The translations under genes and the position numbers were made by a program. From positions 186,001 to 250,000 of the forward strand of contig NZ_NWTI01000008.1 of the NCBI RefSeq assembly GCF_002531575.1: DNA of 64,000 bases, given 5' to 3'. The notes below the pieces were generated by a model, which was not told where the DNA came from, ran no database searches, and was given only the letters and a program-made list of their open reading frames with translations. The DNA is from Bradyrhizobium sp. Y36 (GTDB taxonomy: Bacteria > Pseudomonadota > Alphaproteobacteria > Rhizobiales > Xanthobacteraceae). Shown piece by piece: positions 18,251-28,679 of this stretch; positions within the stretch are counted from its first letter, which is position 1; every line of letters begins with the position of its first letter.

Positions 18251-18355
18251 TCCCGCGCCGGTCGGATGAGTCCGTACGGCCCTAATTGCCGCAGCAATCT
18301 GGGCTGGTCATGGTTAATTTTCCGGAAACGGGGACGCGCGAATCTAAGGGTCTGG

Positions 18356-19045
18356 TTAAAGACTTCTTGCCGCTTCCAGTACCGCGTCGGCATGACCGTC
18401 GACCCGGACATTGCGCCAGATCCTGACCACCTTACCGTCGGCGCCGACCAGTATAGTGGTGCGAAGAATCCCAAGGAAGCTCTTGCCGTACATGGACTTT
18501 TCGCCCCAGGCGCCATACGCTTCCAGCATCTGATGCTGCTGATCCGAGATCAGGGGGACGCCGAGACTGTGTTTGTCGCGGAACTTCTCCTGGGCCTTTA
18601 ACGGATCGGCGGAGATCCCGAGCACGGCGGTGCCGGCGGCCGAGAAGGCGCCGGCGAGGCGGGTGAAGTCGATCGCCTCCCGGGTGCAGCCGGGCGTGTC
18701 GGCGCGGGGATAGAAGAACAGGACGAGCTTTTGGCCGGCATAATCCCCCAACGTGACCACGTCGCCGCCGTCGCGGGGAAGGCGGAAGGCGGGGGCCTTG
18801 TCGCCCTCGGCCAGGCCGGATTTCGCGCCGGCGGGCGAGGGCGCCAATTTGGAAGAATTTAACTGTTTCGGCGCGGCCTTATGTGATCCTGCTTTTGCTA
18901 TGATCGCGACTGATTTGCCGGCCGCCGTCCGCTGCGTTTTGGCGGGCTTTGCTTGACTGGATGCCCGCGTTTTCGGGGCCTTCTTTTCAGCCGTCGGACT
19001 GCCGGAGGGTGCCTTGGACGATTTCTTTCGGGATTTCTTGGACAT
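18356..19045 (-). CDS. bcp: Bcp/PrxQ-type peroxiredoxin with basic N-terminal tail
   Basis: A thiol peroxidase that reduces hydroperoxides. The core (residues 79-229) has the peroxidatic motif FYPRADTPGC with C120. The resolving cysteine usually found five residues later is isoleucine (I125), and no other Cys exists in the 229-aa protein, so it is a one-Cys form needing an external thiol. The first about 75 residues are Lys/Ala/Ser/Pro-rich, histone H1-like. The same frame stays open for 1,193 codons through the antisense of the next gene; the MSKKSRKK start with the family core is the sensible gene. Confidence 0.88.
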   Translation of the reverse strand: MSKKSRKKSSKAPSGSPTAEKKAPKTRASSQAKPAKTQRTAAGKSVAIIAKAGSHKAAPKQLNSSKLAPSPAGAKSGLAEGDKAPAFRLPRDGGDVVTLGDYAGQKLVLFFYPRADTPGCTREAIDFTRLAGAFSAAGTAVLGISADPLKAQEKFRDKHSLGVPLISDQQHQMLEAYGAWGEKSMYGKSFLGILRTTILVGADGKVVRIWRNVRVDGHADAVLEAARSL

Positions 19046-19213
19046 ACGCCTTCCTTTCGTCGCTTTCGGCGGGTCAACCGAAGCGGTATTGCAGCTCTCG
19101 TCCGGCGTGTCGGACTCGCGCCCTCGGCTGGGCAAGTCTGACGACGCCGGAGTATGGTTACAAGGAATTCCACGCACCACCCCACTGCTCGTTGAACGCG
19201 CTCCCGGGGCGAG

Positions 19214-22200
19214 ATGACGAACAGCAGGAATATTAGAGGTATGGCGGCAGTGCCGGCGCAGGGAGCTTCGCTTCCCGCGGACGGCTGCGGTCCCGGCGGC
19301 GCTCAATACAACGATGGGCGCCTGTATCGAGAGGCAATGGCAAGGAATAAGTCGCCCCAGGATTACAATCGGGACTTCGATCGGCACGGCGGTCAGCAAC
19401 AGCCGCAGGAATGGGACGACGCCGATTGGGATCCGGATCAGGAGGCGGCCGCGGGGCATCGCGCGCGCCGGCTGTTGTCGCGTTCCAATTCGGGCTTTCA
19501 TCGCTTCGGTGACGGGTTTGGCGCGTTGCGCCGCTGGCTGGTCGCCGACCGCTGGCTGAAGCGGGTCGTCCTTGTCGTCGGGACTCTCGCCATCGTCTTC
19601 GTCGGGTGCTTCGGTGCACTGTGGTGGCGGCTCGGAGCCGGTCCGATCAATCTCGACATCGCGACGCCATGGCTCGCGGCCGCGATCGAGGACAATATCG
19701 GTCACGGCAACACGGTCGAGATCGGAGGCACGCAGATCGAGCGCGCCGGCCGGATCCGCATCGCCGTCCGCATCCGTGACATCATCGTCCGCGACCGTGA
19801 TCGCGCCGTGGTCGCCAGCGCGCCAAAGGCCGAGGTGAAGCTGTCGGGGGCGGGCCTGCTGATGGGGCACCTGCGCGCCGAAAGCCTCAATCTCGTCGAT
19901 GCCGAGCTCGCGATCCGCATCGCGCCGGACGGCACCGTCACCGTATCTGCCGGCGATACCGCAAAGCCGCTGGCAACCGGCGTTGCCTCCAAGAAGGAGG
20001 CGGGCCTGCCGCCGACCTTCCCGCGCAGTGGCGTTCCTCCGCCGCCATTCGCCACGGCCCCTGCGAGCCAGGATCCATCTCAAGCCGCCTCGCAAGGCGC
20101 GCCCCAGGCGACCGCACAAAGCGGCATCCTTCAGGGCCTCGACTGGCTCGACAGCCTGAGCATGACCGGGCTCGACGGCCAGAACCTCAACGAGATCGGT
20201 CTGAAGAACGGCAATCTGATCGTCGACGATCAGCAGCGTGGCAGCAAATGGTCGTTCGAGAACATCAGCCTCAGCCTGCGCCGGCCGAGCCGCGGCGGCG
20301 TCACGCTGAGCCTCGGCGAGGAGGGCGCGCATCCGTGGCTGCTGCGGGCCACGATCGGACCGGCCGAGAACGGCGTGCGCTCGGTCGATATCAAGGCCGA
20401 CAAGGTTTCGACCTCCAACATCCTCCTGGCGCTGCGCGTCAAGGATCTCACCTACACGGCCGATCTGCCGCTGACCGGCGAGCTCAAGGGCGAGCTCGGC
20501 CGCGATGGCGTGCCGACATTCTTCCGCGGCAAGATCACCGTCGGCGCGGGCCATATCATCGATACCGACACGCCCGACTATCCGATGGCGATCGACCAGG
20601 CCGAGATCAACGTCGAGTGGGACGCCAATCGGCGGGTGCTGGTCGCGCCGTTCAAGGTTCTGTCGGGCGCGAACCGCCTGACGCTTCTGGCCCATCTCGA
20701 GCCGCCCAACGGCACCGTCAATGACTGGCAGCTCGGCTTCAGCGGCGGCTCGATCCTGCTCGGCGGCATCGACAACGAGCCGCCGCTGGTCTTCAACCGC
20801 ATCGCGATCGGCTTCCGTTTCGACACCGATCACAAGCGCTTCCTGCTGACGCAGGCCGATATCAGCAATGGCGAGATCGGCGTCGCCGGCACGGGGGCCA
20901 TCGACTATTCGGGCGAACCGCGGCTGACGCTGGGCTTTGCGGGAACGCCGATGTCGGCCTCCGCGCTGAAGCGGATGTGGCCGACGCTGGTGGTGCCCGA
21001 GTTGCGCGAATGGGTGATCGAGCGGATCGAGCGCGGCACGCTCCAGCGCATCGAGATCGGCGTCAATTCGCCGACCAAGAACCTTCCGCGCAAGGGGCCG
21101 CCCATTCCGGACGACGGCCTGTCGGTCAACATCGTGGCGAGCGGCGTCGCGGTCCGTCCCGTGGACGGCATGCCCGTCGTGCACGATGCCGATTTGAAGG
21201 CGCGCGTGACCGGCCGCACCGCGACCGTGACGATCGGGCAGGGCATCGCCGATACGCCCGCCGGCCGCAAGGTCACGATCTCCGATTTCGTCTTCGAGGT
21301 GCCTGACATGGCGCCGAAGCCATCGCCGTCGCGGACCAGATTCCGCGTCGAGGGTCCGGTGCCCGCGGCGGCCGAAATGCTGGCCAATGATCGCCTGAGC
21401 GATCTGTCGTCGACCGTCGTTGATCCCAACACCAGCAAGGGAACGTTCACGGCGAACATTCAGCTCGGCTTGCCGGTCAAGGGCGAGCTGACCAAGGCTG
21501 ACACGACCTACGCCGTCACCGCCGACCTCAGCGGCTTTGCCGCCGACAAGCTGGTGATGAATCAGAAGCTGGAGGCCAACACCCTCAAGATCGTCGCGAA
21601 CAATCAGGGCTATCAGGTCAAGGGCGACGTCAAGATCAACGGGCAGGCGGCCTCGCTCGACTACCGCAAGCCGGCCGAGGGCGAAGCGGACGTCAGGCTG
21701 CAGGCGACGCTGGACGATGCGAGCCGCGCCCGCCTCGGATTTGATCTCAGCCCGGCCGTCAGCGGATCGTTGCCGATCAAGCTGTCGGGCAAGATCGCCG
21801 GCGGTCCCGAGCAGACGACGAAGCTCGGCGTCGAGGCCGACCTGACCTCGGTCAAGCTCGACAACATCCTGCCGGGCTGGGTCAAGCTGCCGGGCAAGTC
21901 GGGCAAGGCCAGCTTCAAGGTGGTGCCGACGGCGCAATCGACGCGCCTCGAGGACATCGTCATCGAAGGCGGCGGCGCCTCGATCAAGGGCTCGCTCGAG
22001 GTCGATGCGAACGGCGACCTCATGAACGCGAACTTTCCGGTCTATTCGCCGTCTGACGGCGACAAGGCGTCACTGAAGGTGGAACGCAGCCAGGACGGCG
22101 TCGTCAAGGGCACGATGCGCGGCGACGTGTTCGACGGCCGCGGCTTCCTGAAATCGGCGATCTCGGGTAATTCCAAGGACGACAAGAACAACAAGATGAA

Positions 22201-23062
22201 GAACGTCGATTTCGACATCGACGTGAAGCTCGGCGCCGTCATGGGTTTCAACGGCGAGGCGATGCGCAGCATCGACGCCAAGATGTCGAAACGCAACGGC
22301 GCCATCAAGGCCTTCACGCTGAACGGCAGGATCGGCAAGGACACCCCGGTGGCCGCCGATCTGCGCGGCGGACGCGCGCAGGGCAACCGCGAGGTGATCT
22401 ATCTCCAGACCAACGATGCCGGTTCTCTGCTGCGCTTCACCGACACCTACACCAAGGCGGTCGGCGGCCAGATGGTGGTGGCGATGGAGCCGCCGACGTC
22501 CGAGCCCAACACCTCGCGCGAGGGCTTGATCAACGTCCGCGACTTCACGGTGAAGGGCGAAGCGCAGCTCGAACGCGTCGCCGCCGGCGCGCCCAACGGC
22601 ACCGGCAACGGCGTCTCCTTCAGTGCATTGCGTGCCGAATTCATCCGCCAGAACGGCGCACTGACGATCCGCGACGGCGTGGTCAAGGGCCCGATGATCG
22701 GCGCCACCATCGAGGGCTCGATCGACTATCCCGGCAACCAGGTGTGCATGAGCGGCACCTTCGTGCCGATGTACGGGTTGAACAACATGTTCGGCCAGAT
22801 TCCGGTGCTCGGGTTGTTCCTGGGGGCTGGCGACAAAGAGGGACTGATCGGCGTGACCTATGAGGTCGTCGGCACGCCGGCCGCGCCCGTGATGCGCGTC
22901 AATCCGGTCTCGGCCATGGTGCCGGGTGTGTTCCGCAAGATCTTCGAATTCAACACCGGCAAGCAGAACACGCCGTTCGAGGAATTCCCGTCGCAGTCCA
23001 ACGACGGTTCGTCCGGCTCAACCCGCCAGCTCTCGAGCGGATGTAGCCTGACGCGGCGCTAA
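19214..23062 (+). CDS. AsmA/YhdP-like (DUF3971) envelope protein
   Basis: A 1282-aa protein with a charged cytosolic N-terminus, one membrane helix near residues 117-138 (VVLVVGTLAIVFVGCFGALWW), and a very long periplasmic beta-rich region ending in an AsmA-like C-terminal module (NQVCMSGTFVPMYGLNNMFG). Proteins of this type form bridge-like structures that move phospholipids to the outer membrane. The start is ATG 19214 behind GGGGCGAG; ATG 19337 is an alternative that keeps the helix. It is divergent from the peroxiredoxin. Confidence 0.85.
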   Translation: MTNSRNIRGMAAVPAQGASLPADGCGPGGAQYNDGRLYREAMARNKSPQDYNRDFDRHGGQQQPQEWDDADWDPDQEAAAGHRARRLLSRSNSGFHRFGDGFGALRRWLVADRWLKRVVLVVGTLAIVFVGCFGALWWRLGAGPINLDIATPWLAAAIEDNIGHGNTVEIGGTQIERAGRIRIAVRIRDIIVRDRDRAVVASAPKAEVKLSGAGLLMGHLRAESLNLVDAELAIRIAPDGTVTVSAGDTAKPLATGVASKKEAGLPPTFPRSGVPPPPFATAPASQDPSQAASQGAPQATAQSGILQGLDWLDSLSMTGLDGQNLNEIGLKNGNLIVDDQQRGSKWSFENISLSLRRPSRGGVTLSLGEEGAHPWLLRATIGPAENGVRSVDIKADKVSTSNILLALRVKDLTYTADLPLTGELKGELGRDGVPTFFRGKITVGAGHIIDTDTPDYPMAIDQAEINVEWDANRRVLVAPFKVLSGANRLTLLAHLEPPNGTVNDWQLGFSGGSILLGGIDNEPPLVFNRIAIGFRFDTDHKRFLLTQADISNGEIGVAGTGAIDYSGEPRLTLGFAGTPMSASALKRMWPTLVVPELREWVIERIERGTLQRIEIGVNSPTKNLPRKGPPIPDDGLSVNIVASGVAVRPVDGMPVVHDADLKARVTGRTATVTIGQGIADTPAGRKVTISDFVFEVPDMAPKPSPSRTRFRVEGPVPAAAEMLANDRLSDLSSTVVDPNTSKGTFTANIQLGLPVKGELTKADTTYAVTADLSGFAADKLVMNQKLEANTLKIVANNQGYQVKGDVKINGQAASLDYRKPAEGEADVRLQATLDDASRARLGFDLSPAVSGSLPIKLSGKIAGGPEQTTKLGVEADLTSVKLDNILPGWVKLPGKSGKASFKVVPTAQSTRLEDIVIEGGGASIKGSLEVDANGDLMNANFPVYSPSDGDKASLKVERSQDGVVKGTMRGDVFDGRGFLKSAISGNSKDDKNNKMKNVDFDIDVKLGAVMGFNGEAMRSIDAKMSKRNGAIKAFTLNGRIGKDTPVAADLRGGRAQGNREVIYLQTNDAGSLLRFTDTYTKAVGGQMVVAMEPPTSEPNTSREGLINVRDFTVKGEAQLERVAAGAPNGTGNGVSFSALRAEFIRQNGALTIRDGVVKGPMIGATIEGSIDYPGNQVCMSGTFVPMYGLNNMFGQIPVLGLFLGAGDKEGLIGVTYEVVGTPAAPVMRVNPVSAMVPGVFRKIFEFNTGKQNTPFEEFPSQSNDGSSGSTRQLSSGCSLTRR

Positions 23063-23084
23063 CCACCCACATTCCCAGGGGATC

Positions 23085-23207
23085 GTCATGCCCGGGCTCG
23101 TCCCGCCTGCGCGGCCGCGGCCGCTTCGACGGCGAAGGCCCGGGCATCCACGTCCTTCGTGCGGCACGGCCAAAAACGTGGATGGCCGGGACAAGCCCGG
23201 CCATGAC
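23085..23207. repeat. Palindromic intergenic repeat (GTCATGCCCGGG type)
   Basis: Outer arms of 21 nt (23085-23105 and 23187-23207) pair with two mismatches. Inner arms around CCCGGGCATCCACGT and ACGTGGATGGCCGGG also pair. It sits in the gap between two convergent genes. Elements of this sequence type are common in Bradyrhizobium intergenic DNA; that statement is from memory. Confidence 0.8.
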
Positions 23208-23256
23208 GAATGTGACGACGCTTTCGCGCCAAACGTCCTGAGTCTGGAGCAGCGCG

Positions 23257-24954
23257 TCAGGCTGCGCGCACGCCTGCCAGGAATGTCCCGACTTCACCCG
23301 AGAGCTGCTCGGCCTGCTTGGAGAGGTTGCTGGCTGCGGTGAGCACCATGCCGGCGGCGTTGCCGGTCTCGTTCGCAGCGGTCGAGACGCCGCCGATATT
23401 GGTGGTGACCTCCTTGGTCGCCTCTGCGGTCTGGGAGACGCTGCGGGCGATCTCGGCGGTGGCCGCGCCTTGCTCCTCGATCGCCGCGCCAATCGAGGTC
23501 GCGATGCGGCTGACCTCCTCGATGGTGGCGGTGATGCCGCCGATGGCGTCCACGGCCTCCTTGGTCGCGCCCTGGATCTGGGCGATCTTGTCGCCGATCT
23601 CACGCGTTGCTTCCGCGGTCTGGCTCGCCAGCGACTTCACTTCAGACGCGACGACGGCAAAGCCGCGGCCGGCTTCACCGGCGCGTGCGGCTTCAATGGT
23701 GGCGTTGAGCGCGAGCAGGTTGGTTTGCGCCGCGATGCTGGAGATCAGCTCGGCGACGTGCTCGATCTGCTGGGCGCCGTCCGAGAGCGCACGCACGATC
23801 GTGTCGGTGCGGCGCGCGCTGTCGACCGCGCGTCCCGTGACTTCGGCGGACTGGGCGACCTGGCGGCTGATCTCGGTGATGGAGGAGGAAAGCTCCTCGG
23901 CGGCGGCCGCGACGGTCTGGACGCGCTGACTGGCTTCGGTGGCGGCCGAGCCGACCACCGCGGCGCGGCGGTTGGTGCCTTCGGCGGTCGAGGACATCGA
24001 CTTGGCGGTATGCTCGAGCTCGCCGGAGCCGGAGGCCATCAGGCCGACGAGCTGGCCGACGGAGGCATCGAAGCGGTCGGCAAGCGCGATCAGGGCGTCA
24101 CGCTTCTCCTGCTCGGTGCGGGTCTTGGTGGCGGCCTGTTCGGCCTCCAGCGCGCGCGCCGTCAAAGCGGTCTGCCTGAGCACTTCGAGGGTCTCGGCCA
24201 TGCGGCCGATCTCGTCGCCGCGGTCGGTTTCCTCGACCGGCTTGTCGATCGCGCCTTCGGAGATCTCCTGCATACGGGTCTTCTGGCGCTCGAGCGCGCG
24301 GAGCACGTCGCGGGCGATCAGCCAGGACAGGGTCGCCATCAGCAGCATCAGGCCGATGCCGATCGCAGCGAGCTCCAGCGTCAGGGCGCGCACGTCGGCG
24401 TCGATGTCGTCGACATAGAGGCCATAGCTGATGGTCGCGTTCCACGGCGCGAATTTGCGCGCGAACACGGTCTTGCGGACCGGCTCAGTCTGGCCGGGGC
24501 GGGGGTAGAGGTAGGAGGTGACGCCGCCCTGCGCGGTTTCGGCGCCGGCCTTGATGATGGCATCGGCGATCAGGACGCCGTTGGAATCCTTGGCCCCGGT
24601 GATCTTGCCCTCGAGCTGCTGGTTGGCGCCGTTCACCAGAATGGATGTGTCGGCGTTGTAGACGACCGGGTAGCCCTGGTTGCCGTTGAAGTTCATGCGG
24701 CGCCCACGCTGGTGGAACTGGGCCTTGGCATCGGCCAGCGTCAGCTTGCCGGCGGTCACCTCTTCCTGCAGCGATTGCGCGAAATTGTAGAGCAGCTCGA
24801 CGGCGGTCCGCATCTGCTGGACGCGGTCCTCCATCATGCGGCTCTTGCTGAGGACGGACGACACGCCGATGATGGCCGTGACCGTGAGGGCCGAAAGACA
24901 GACCATGCTGGCAAGCTTGGTGCGGATCTTGAGGTGACTCAGCAGCTTCATCAC
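23257..24954 (-). CDS. Methyl-accepting chemotaxis protein with single-Cache sensor
   Basis: A 565-aa chemoreceptor: membrane helix 1 near residues 13-33, a periplasmic sCache_2-like sensor (about 35-190, including [14 protein letters not shown] and [18 protein letters not shown]), helix 2 near 192-214, a HAMP segment, and a coiled-coil MCP signalling domain. The hairpin-tip region reads [19 protein letters not shown]. There is no CheR-binding pentapeptide at the end. The ligand is unknown; sCache_2 receptors often bind small organic acids. No che genes are nearby. Confidence 0.93.
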   Translation of the reverse strand: MMKLLSHLKIRTKLASMVCLSALTVTAIIGVSSVLSKSRMMEDRVQQMRTAVELLYNFAQSLQEEVTAGKLTLADAKAQFHQRGRRMNFNGNQGYPVVYNADTSILVNGANQQLEGKITGAKDSNGVLIADAIIKAGAETAQGGVTSYLYPRPGQTEPVRKTVFARKFAPWNATISYGLYVDDIDADVRALTLELAAIGIGLMLLMATLSWLIARDVLRALERQKTRMQEISEGAIDKPVEETDRGDEIGRMAETLEVLRQTALTARALEAEQAATKTRTEQEKRDALIALADRFDASVGQLVGLMASGSGELEHTAKSMSSTAEGTNRRAAVVGSAATEASQRVQTVAAAAEELSSSITEISRQVAQSAEVTGRAVDSARRTDTIVRALSDGAQQIEHVAELISSIAAQTNLLALNATIEAARAGEAGRGFAVVASEVKSLASQTAEATREIGDKIAQIQGATKEAVDAIGGITATIEEVSRIATSIGAAIEEQGAATAEIARSVSQTAEATKEVTTNIGGVSTAANETGNAAGMVLTAASNLSKQAEQLSGEVGTFLAGVRAA

Positions 24955-25005
24955 GGCCTCGACGAAATGGTTGTTATTGCTCGCGTCGGTAGCATGAAGT
25001 TCTTA

Positions 25006-25019
25006 CTATTCATGAATAG
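25006..25019. promoter_or_regulatory. Perfect 14-bp palindrome upstream of the chemoreceptor gene
   Basis: CTATTCATGAATAG is a perfect palindrome 52 bp upstream of the chemoreceptor start on the minus strand, in an A/T-richer patch. It is a possible operator; no regulator can be assigned. Confidence 0.35.
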
Positions 25020-25169
25020 ACGCGTGCGACGTGCTGCCGCGCGCGCAGCGTCCGCAGCCGCATGCGCAAACATGCAGGCCGAATGCGCCTCGTTTGCACC
25101 TGACGGAGCAGGTCGCGGAGGACGAGCGATGTCGGAATCTGGTGGTGATCAAGCCCGGCAGGAGCGGCA

Positions 25170-25256
25170 ATGAACCGATTCGCTCACCGCATCGTCATGT
25201 CGGTGCTGCTGGTTGCGGCCCTCGTTCTGATCTGGAACGTGCTGGGGGCGCGCTGA
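25170..25256 (+). CDS. Possible 28-aa membrane peptide
   Basis: ATG 25170 with GGAG five bases upstream encodes MNRFAHRIVMSVLLVAALV..., one hydrophobic helix ending ARG-stop. Its ATG overlaps the stop of a 14-codon frame that starts at 25129 behind GAGGACGAG, forming an ATGA junction that could couple the two. No family is recognised. Small size limits the evidence to the ribosome site and helix. Confidence 0.4.
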   Translation: MNRFAHRIVMSVLLVAALVLIWNVLGAR

Positions 25257-25337
25257 GACGGCGCCGGCGGACCTGCCGGTGCCGTCCTGATTGCGGGTCA
25301 AAGAGAGGCGCGTCAGCGCCGCCGCGCGAAGGTGCCG

Positions 25338-25742
25338 CTATCGCTTGCCCATCGCCGCATCGGCGCTGACCGAGCCGCCGCCGGCGGCCGACAAATAGAG
25401 GCAGGCGAAGCAGAACAGGATCGCGGCCGTGCCGCCGTTGAGCAACGGCAGGAACACCGGCGTCTCACCCTTGAACATGTGGCCCATGAAATAGGCGAAG
25501 GCCATTTCACCGGCGAGAATGAAGGCGGTGAGGCGGGTGAACAGGCCGAGCATCAGAAGCGCACCGAGGACGAGCTCGATCGCACCGGCCGTCCAGATCA
25601 GCGGCGGGATGTTGGCGAAGTAGGGAAGCACCGGAAACTTGAAGATCTTCGCGACGCCATACTGGAACAGCAAGAGGCCGGTGATGAACCGAAACAGGCT
25701 CAAGAGAACCGGTTGAAAGCGAGTGAGATAGGGAAAGTCCAT
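25338..25742 (-). CDS. DoxX family membrane protein
   Basis: A 134-aa protein with four hydrophobic segments typical of DoxX (LLSLFRFITGLLLFQYGVAKI, then LGALLMLGLFTRLTAFILAGEMAFAYFMGH). Members sit in the inner membrane and are linked to thiosulfate oxidation or redox stress; no specific role can be read here. I chose the MDFPYLTRF start (25742) because a GGAGG site lies about 10 nt upstream. Earlier in-frame codons do not extend the family fold. Confidence 0.88.
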   Translation of the reverse strand: MDFPYLTRFQPVLLSLFRFITGLLLFQYGVAKIFKFPVLPYFANIPPLIWTAGAIELVLGALLMLGLFTRLTAFILAGEMAFAYFMGHMFKGETPVFLPLLNGGTAAILFCFACLYLSAAGGGSVSADAAMGKR

Positions 25743-25960
25743 TGGTTTGTGCCCTCCATCCAATGCGCGACTAGGATCGTATTCAGCTTTGCCTCGCAAG
25801 CCACCCCGGATCAATTCCACGCTGACATTTTCGTCATGTCCGACAAAACCCCGCAGTTCGTCCGTTCACGCCGCTTGTGCCGGAGTTTTTTTGTATGACG
25901 TCCGCCTGTCGTCCGTAATTCCCCGGTGACGTCGAGGGATGCAGGTTACGTCGGGGAGAC

Positions 25961-27220
25961 CTACTCCCGCAAGGCGGGGACGACCAGGAACGGAATCATG
26001 CCGAGGATCACGCTCGCAAGTGCGAAGACGAGCAGCAGATTGTAGCCGTGCGTGAAATCGTGGATGAGGCCGCCGCTCCATGAGCCGAACGCCGAGCCCA
26101 ATCCACTGCCGATCGAGATCGTGCCGAAGATCGTGCCGACGCGCCTGCCGCGGAAGATCTTCATCGCGGTTGCCGTGATCAGCGGGCCGCGCGAGCCCAT
26201 CATGCTGCCGAAGCAGACGACGAAGCCGGTGAGCAGGATCACGTTCGGATAATATTGCAGCAGCCAGAGCAGGACGATGCCGAGGATCGAGATCGCGTAG
26301 CTGAGCAGCACCGACGGGCGCCGCCCGATCATCCCGTCGAGCGCGGACACCCCCAGCATGCCGAACACCAGCACGACGCCCGAAAAGCCCCAGGCCGTCG
26401 CGGCCTGCAGCGGCGGAAAGCCGGCATCGATCAGATAGGCGACGATCTGGGCGGCGATGGAGTACATGCCGACGGCGGTGAAGAAAAAGGTCGAGAACAG
26501 CGCCCAGAACGCGTGATGGCGCATCGCGCTGACAAGCGTCCAGCCATTGTCGACGAAGTCCGGATCGCTTCTCTTCGTCACATGCGGCGAGCCGGCCGAA
26601 AACATCCGCCAGGGCAGCAGCAGCAGCGGCACCAGCAGCGCGAGTGCGGCCAGGCCATAGAGCTGGTAGGTCTCTCGCCAGCCGAGCCGGTCGATCAGGA
26701 GCTGCGAGGCCGGCAGCAGGGCCAGCACGCCGCCGCCCATCGCCGAGTACACCACCGCCATCGCGGTCGGCAGCTTGGGGCCGAACCAGCGGCCGAGCAG
26801 GATCGAGTTCGGGACGTTGCCGATGAAGGCAACGCCGATGCCGACGCAGATGCCGATCGACAGCTGGAATTGCCACAGTGCCTGCGCCTGGCCAGCGATC
26901 AGGAAGGCCGAGCCGAGCAGGAACAGTCCGAGCGCGTAGACGATGCGCGGTCCGGAATGGTCGAACAAGCGTCCGACCAGCGGCGCGGTCAGCCCGCTGA
27001 TCAGCCAGGTCAGCGAGTAGATCGAGACGACCTGTGCGCGGTCCCAGCCGAAATTCTCCGAGATCGGCTTGAGGAAGACGGTGAAGCTCTCGCTCAGGCC
27101 GCGGCCGAGAACCGCCAGCGTGAAGCACAGCGCGAGCACCACGAGCGCGGTGCGCACGGCGCCTCGCTGCGCACTCGAAGCGTGTTCCCGCGACGCTTCC
27201 TTGGGCGTGTTCTGATCCAT
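25961..27220 (-). CDS. MFS transporter
   Basis: A 419-aa major facilitator with twelve hydrophobic segments. The loop 2-3 motif reads GRLFDHSGPR, and the half-way loop and second-half motif (GMIGRRP) are visible. The beginning (ALVVLALCFTLAVLGRGLSESFTVFLKPI) resembles oxalate/monocarboxylate-type MFS proteins. Substrate is unknown. It lies between DoxX and tyrS on the same strand, with no obvious partner gene. Confidence 0.88.
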   Translation of the reverse strand: MDQNTPKEASREHASSAQRGAVRTALVVLALCFTLAVLGRGLSESFTVFLKPISENFGWDRAQVVSIYSLTWLISGLTAPLVGRLFDHSGPRIVYALGLFLLGSAFLIAGQAQALWQFQLSIGICVGIGVAFIGNVPNSILLGRWFGPKLPTAMAVVYSAMGGGVLALLPASQLLIDRLGWRETYQLYGLAALALLVPLLLLPWRMFSAGSPHVTKRSDPDFVDNGWTLVSAMRHHAFWALFSTFFFTAVGMYSIAAQIVAYLIDAGFPPLQAATAWGFSGVVLVFGMLGVSALDGMIGRRPSVLLSYAISILGIVLLWLLQYYPNVILLTGFVVCFGSMMGSRGPLITATAMKIFRGRRVGTIFGTISIGSGLGSAFGSWSGGLIHDFTHGYNLLLVFALASVILGMIPFLVVPALRE

Positions 27221-27277
27221 TGCCCGTCAGGGAGCGCGCATCCGCGCACCCTGACAAGCGGCGAAAAGCTCATACGC

Positions 27278-28531
27278 CTATGCAGGCTTGAGCAGGACGT
27301 GCTTCTTCTTGCCGAAGGACAGCTTGACCACGCCTTCCGGCGTCAGATCGGCCGCCGAGAGCGCCATCTTCTCGTCGGTGACTGATACGTCGTTGACGCG
27401 CAGGCCGCCGCCCTTGATCTGGCGCCGGGCCTCGCCGTTGGAGGCGACGAGGCCCGCCTTGACGAAGGCATTGAGCACGCCGAGGCCGGCGCCGAGTTCG
27501 CTGCGCGGAATTTCCACGGTCGGCAGGCTCTCGGCCAGCGCGCCTTCCTCGAAGGTGCGGCGTGCGGTTTCGGCGGCTTCGTTCGCGGCGTCGCGGCCGT
27601 GCAGCAGCGCGGTGGCTTCGGTGGCGAGCACCTTCTTGGCCTCGTTGATCTCCGAGCCCGCGAGCGCCTCGAGCTTCTTGATCTCGGCCAGCGGCAGCGT
27701 CGTGAACAGCTTGAGGAACTTGCCGACGTCGGCGTCCTCGGTGTTGCGCCAATATTGCCAGAAATCATAAGGGCTGAACTGGTCGGCGTTGAGCCACACC
27801 GCGCCTTGCGCGGTCTTGCCCATCTTGGCGCCGGAGGCCGTCGTCAGCAGCGGCGTCGTCAGCGCGAACAGCTGGTGCGTGCCCATGCGGCGGCCGAGAT
27901 CGACGCCCATGATGATGTTGCCCCACTGGTCGGAGCCGCCCATCTGCAGCTTGCAGCCGGTGCGCTTGGCGAGCTCGACGAAGTCGTAGGCCTGGCAGAC
28001 CATGTAGTTGAACTCGATGAAGCTCATCTCCTGCTCGCGCTCGAGGCGCAGGCGCACGGAGTCCATGGTCAGCATGCGGTTGACCGAGAAATGCCGGCCG
28101 ACGTCGCGCAGCATCTCGATCCAGTTCAGCCTGGTCAACCACTCCGCATTGTCGAGCATGATGGCGTCGCTCTTGCCGTCGCCGTAGTTCAGCACCTTGG
28201 CGAACACGCCGCGGATCGAGGCCTTGTTGGCCTCGATCTCGGCGACGGTGCGCATCGCGCGCGTCTCGTCCTTGCCGGAGGGATCGCCCACCATGGTGGT
28301 GCCGCCGCCCATCAGCGTGATCGGCTTGTTGCCGGACTGCTGCAGCCAGTGCAGCATCATCATGGTCAGATAATTGCCGATATGCAGCGAACGGGCGGTG
28401 CAATCGTAGCCGACATAGGCGGTCGCTTCGCCCTTGGCGGCGAGCGCGTCCAGCCCCTCGAAATCGGAGCATTGGTGGATGAAACCACGTTCCTGCAGGG
28501 TATTGAGGAAATCCGATTTAAATGCAGTCAT
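27278..28531 (-). CDS. tyrS: Tyrosyl-tRNA synthetase
   Basis: Class I synthetase that charges tRNA-Tyr. The 417-aa protein has the HIGH-like motif HIGN at about residue 51, the tyrosine pocket [26 protein letters not shown], the KMSKS-equivalent KMGKT and a C-terminal S4 RNA-binding domain ([21 protein letters not shown]). Length is normal for the TyrRS bacterial type. It is divergent from anmK, a gene order shared with other rhizobia. Confidence 0.97.
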   Translation of the reverse strand: MTAFKSDFLNTLQERGFIHQCSDFEGLDALAAKGEATAYVGYDCTARSLHIGNYLTMMMLHWLQQSGNKPITLMGGGTTMVGDPSGKDETRAMRTVAEIEANKASIRGVFAKVLNYGDGKSDAIMLDNAEWLTRLNWIEMLRDVGRHFSVNRMLTMDSVRLRLEREQEMSFIEFNYMVCQAYDFVELAKRTGCKLQMGGSDQWGNIIMGVDLGRRMGTHQLFALTTPLLTTASGAKMGKTAQGAVWLNADQFSPYDFWQYWRNTEDADVGKFLKLFTTLPLAEIKKLEALAGSEINEAKKVLATEATALLHGRDAANEAAETARRTFEEGALAESLPTVEIPRSELGAGLGVLNAFVKAGLVASNGEARRQIKGGGLRVNDVSVTDEKMALSAADLTPEGVVKLSFGKKKHVLLKPA

Positions 28532-28635
28532 CTGTCGGCGTGCCCAGAAATTCTTGGTTTACTGTTTTGGGAGCAATTTATTTAAGGGTCTTCCGTGGGA
28601 ACCCGATTGCTGCCCGCCACTTGGCGCTGTGGCAT

Positions 28636-28679
28636 TATAAGATGTGCCCCTCTGGCACAAGATCGGCATGCCGGAGGGG
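28636..28679 (+). promoter_or_regulatory. Candidate -10 element and 5'-end hairpin before anmK
   Basis: TATAAG at 28636-28641 could be a -10 element. An 11-bp inverted repeat follows, with arms at 28647-28657 and 28669-28679, one G-T pair and an 11-nt loop. It would lie at the very 5' end of the transcript, about 20 nt before ATG 28701. No matching -35 is clear. Confidence 0.35.

Noticed and set aside
19046..21937. Long open upstream extension of the peroxiredoxin frame
   Set aside because: It runs antisense to the AsmA/YhdP-like gene and has random composition; the peroxiredoxin starts at 19045.
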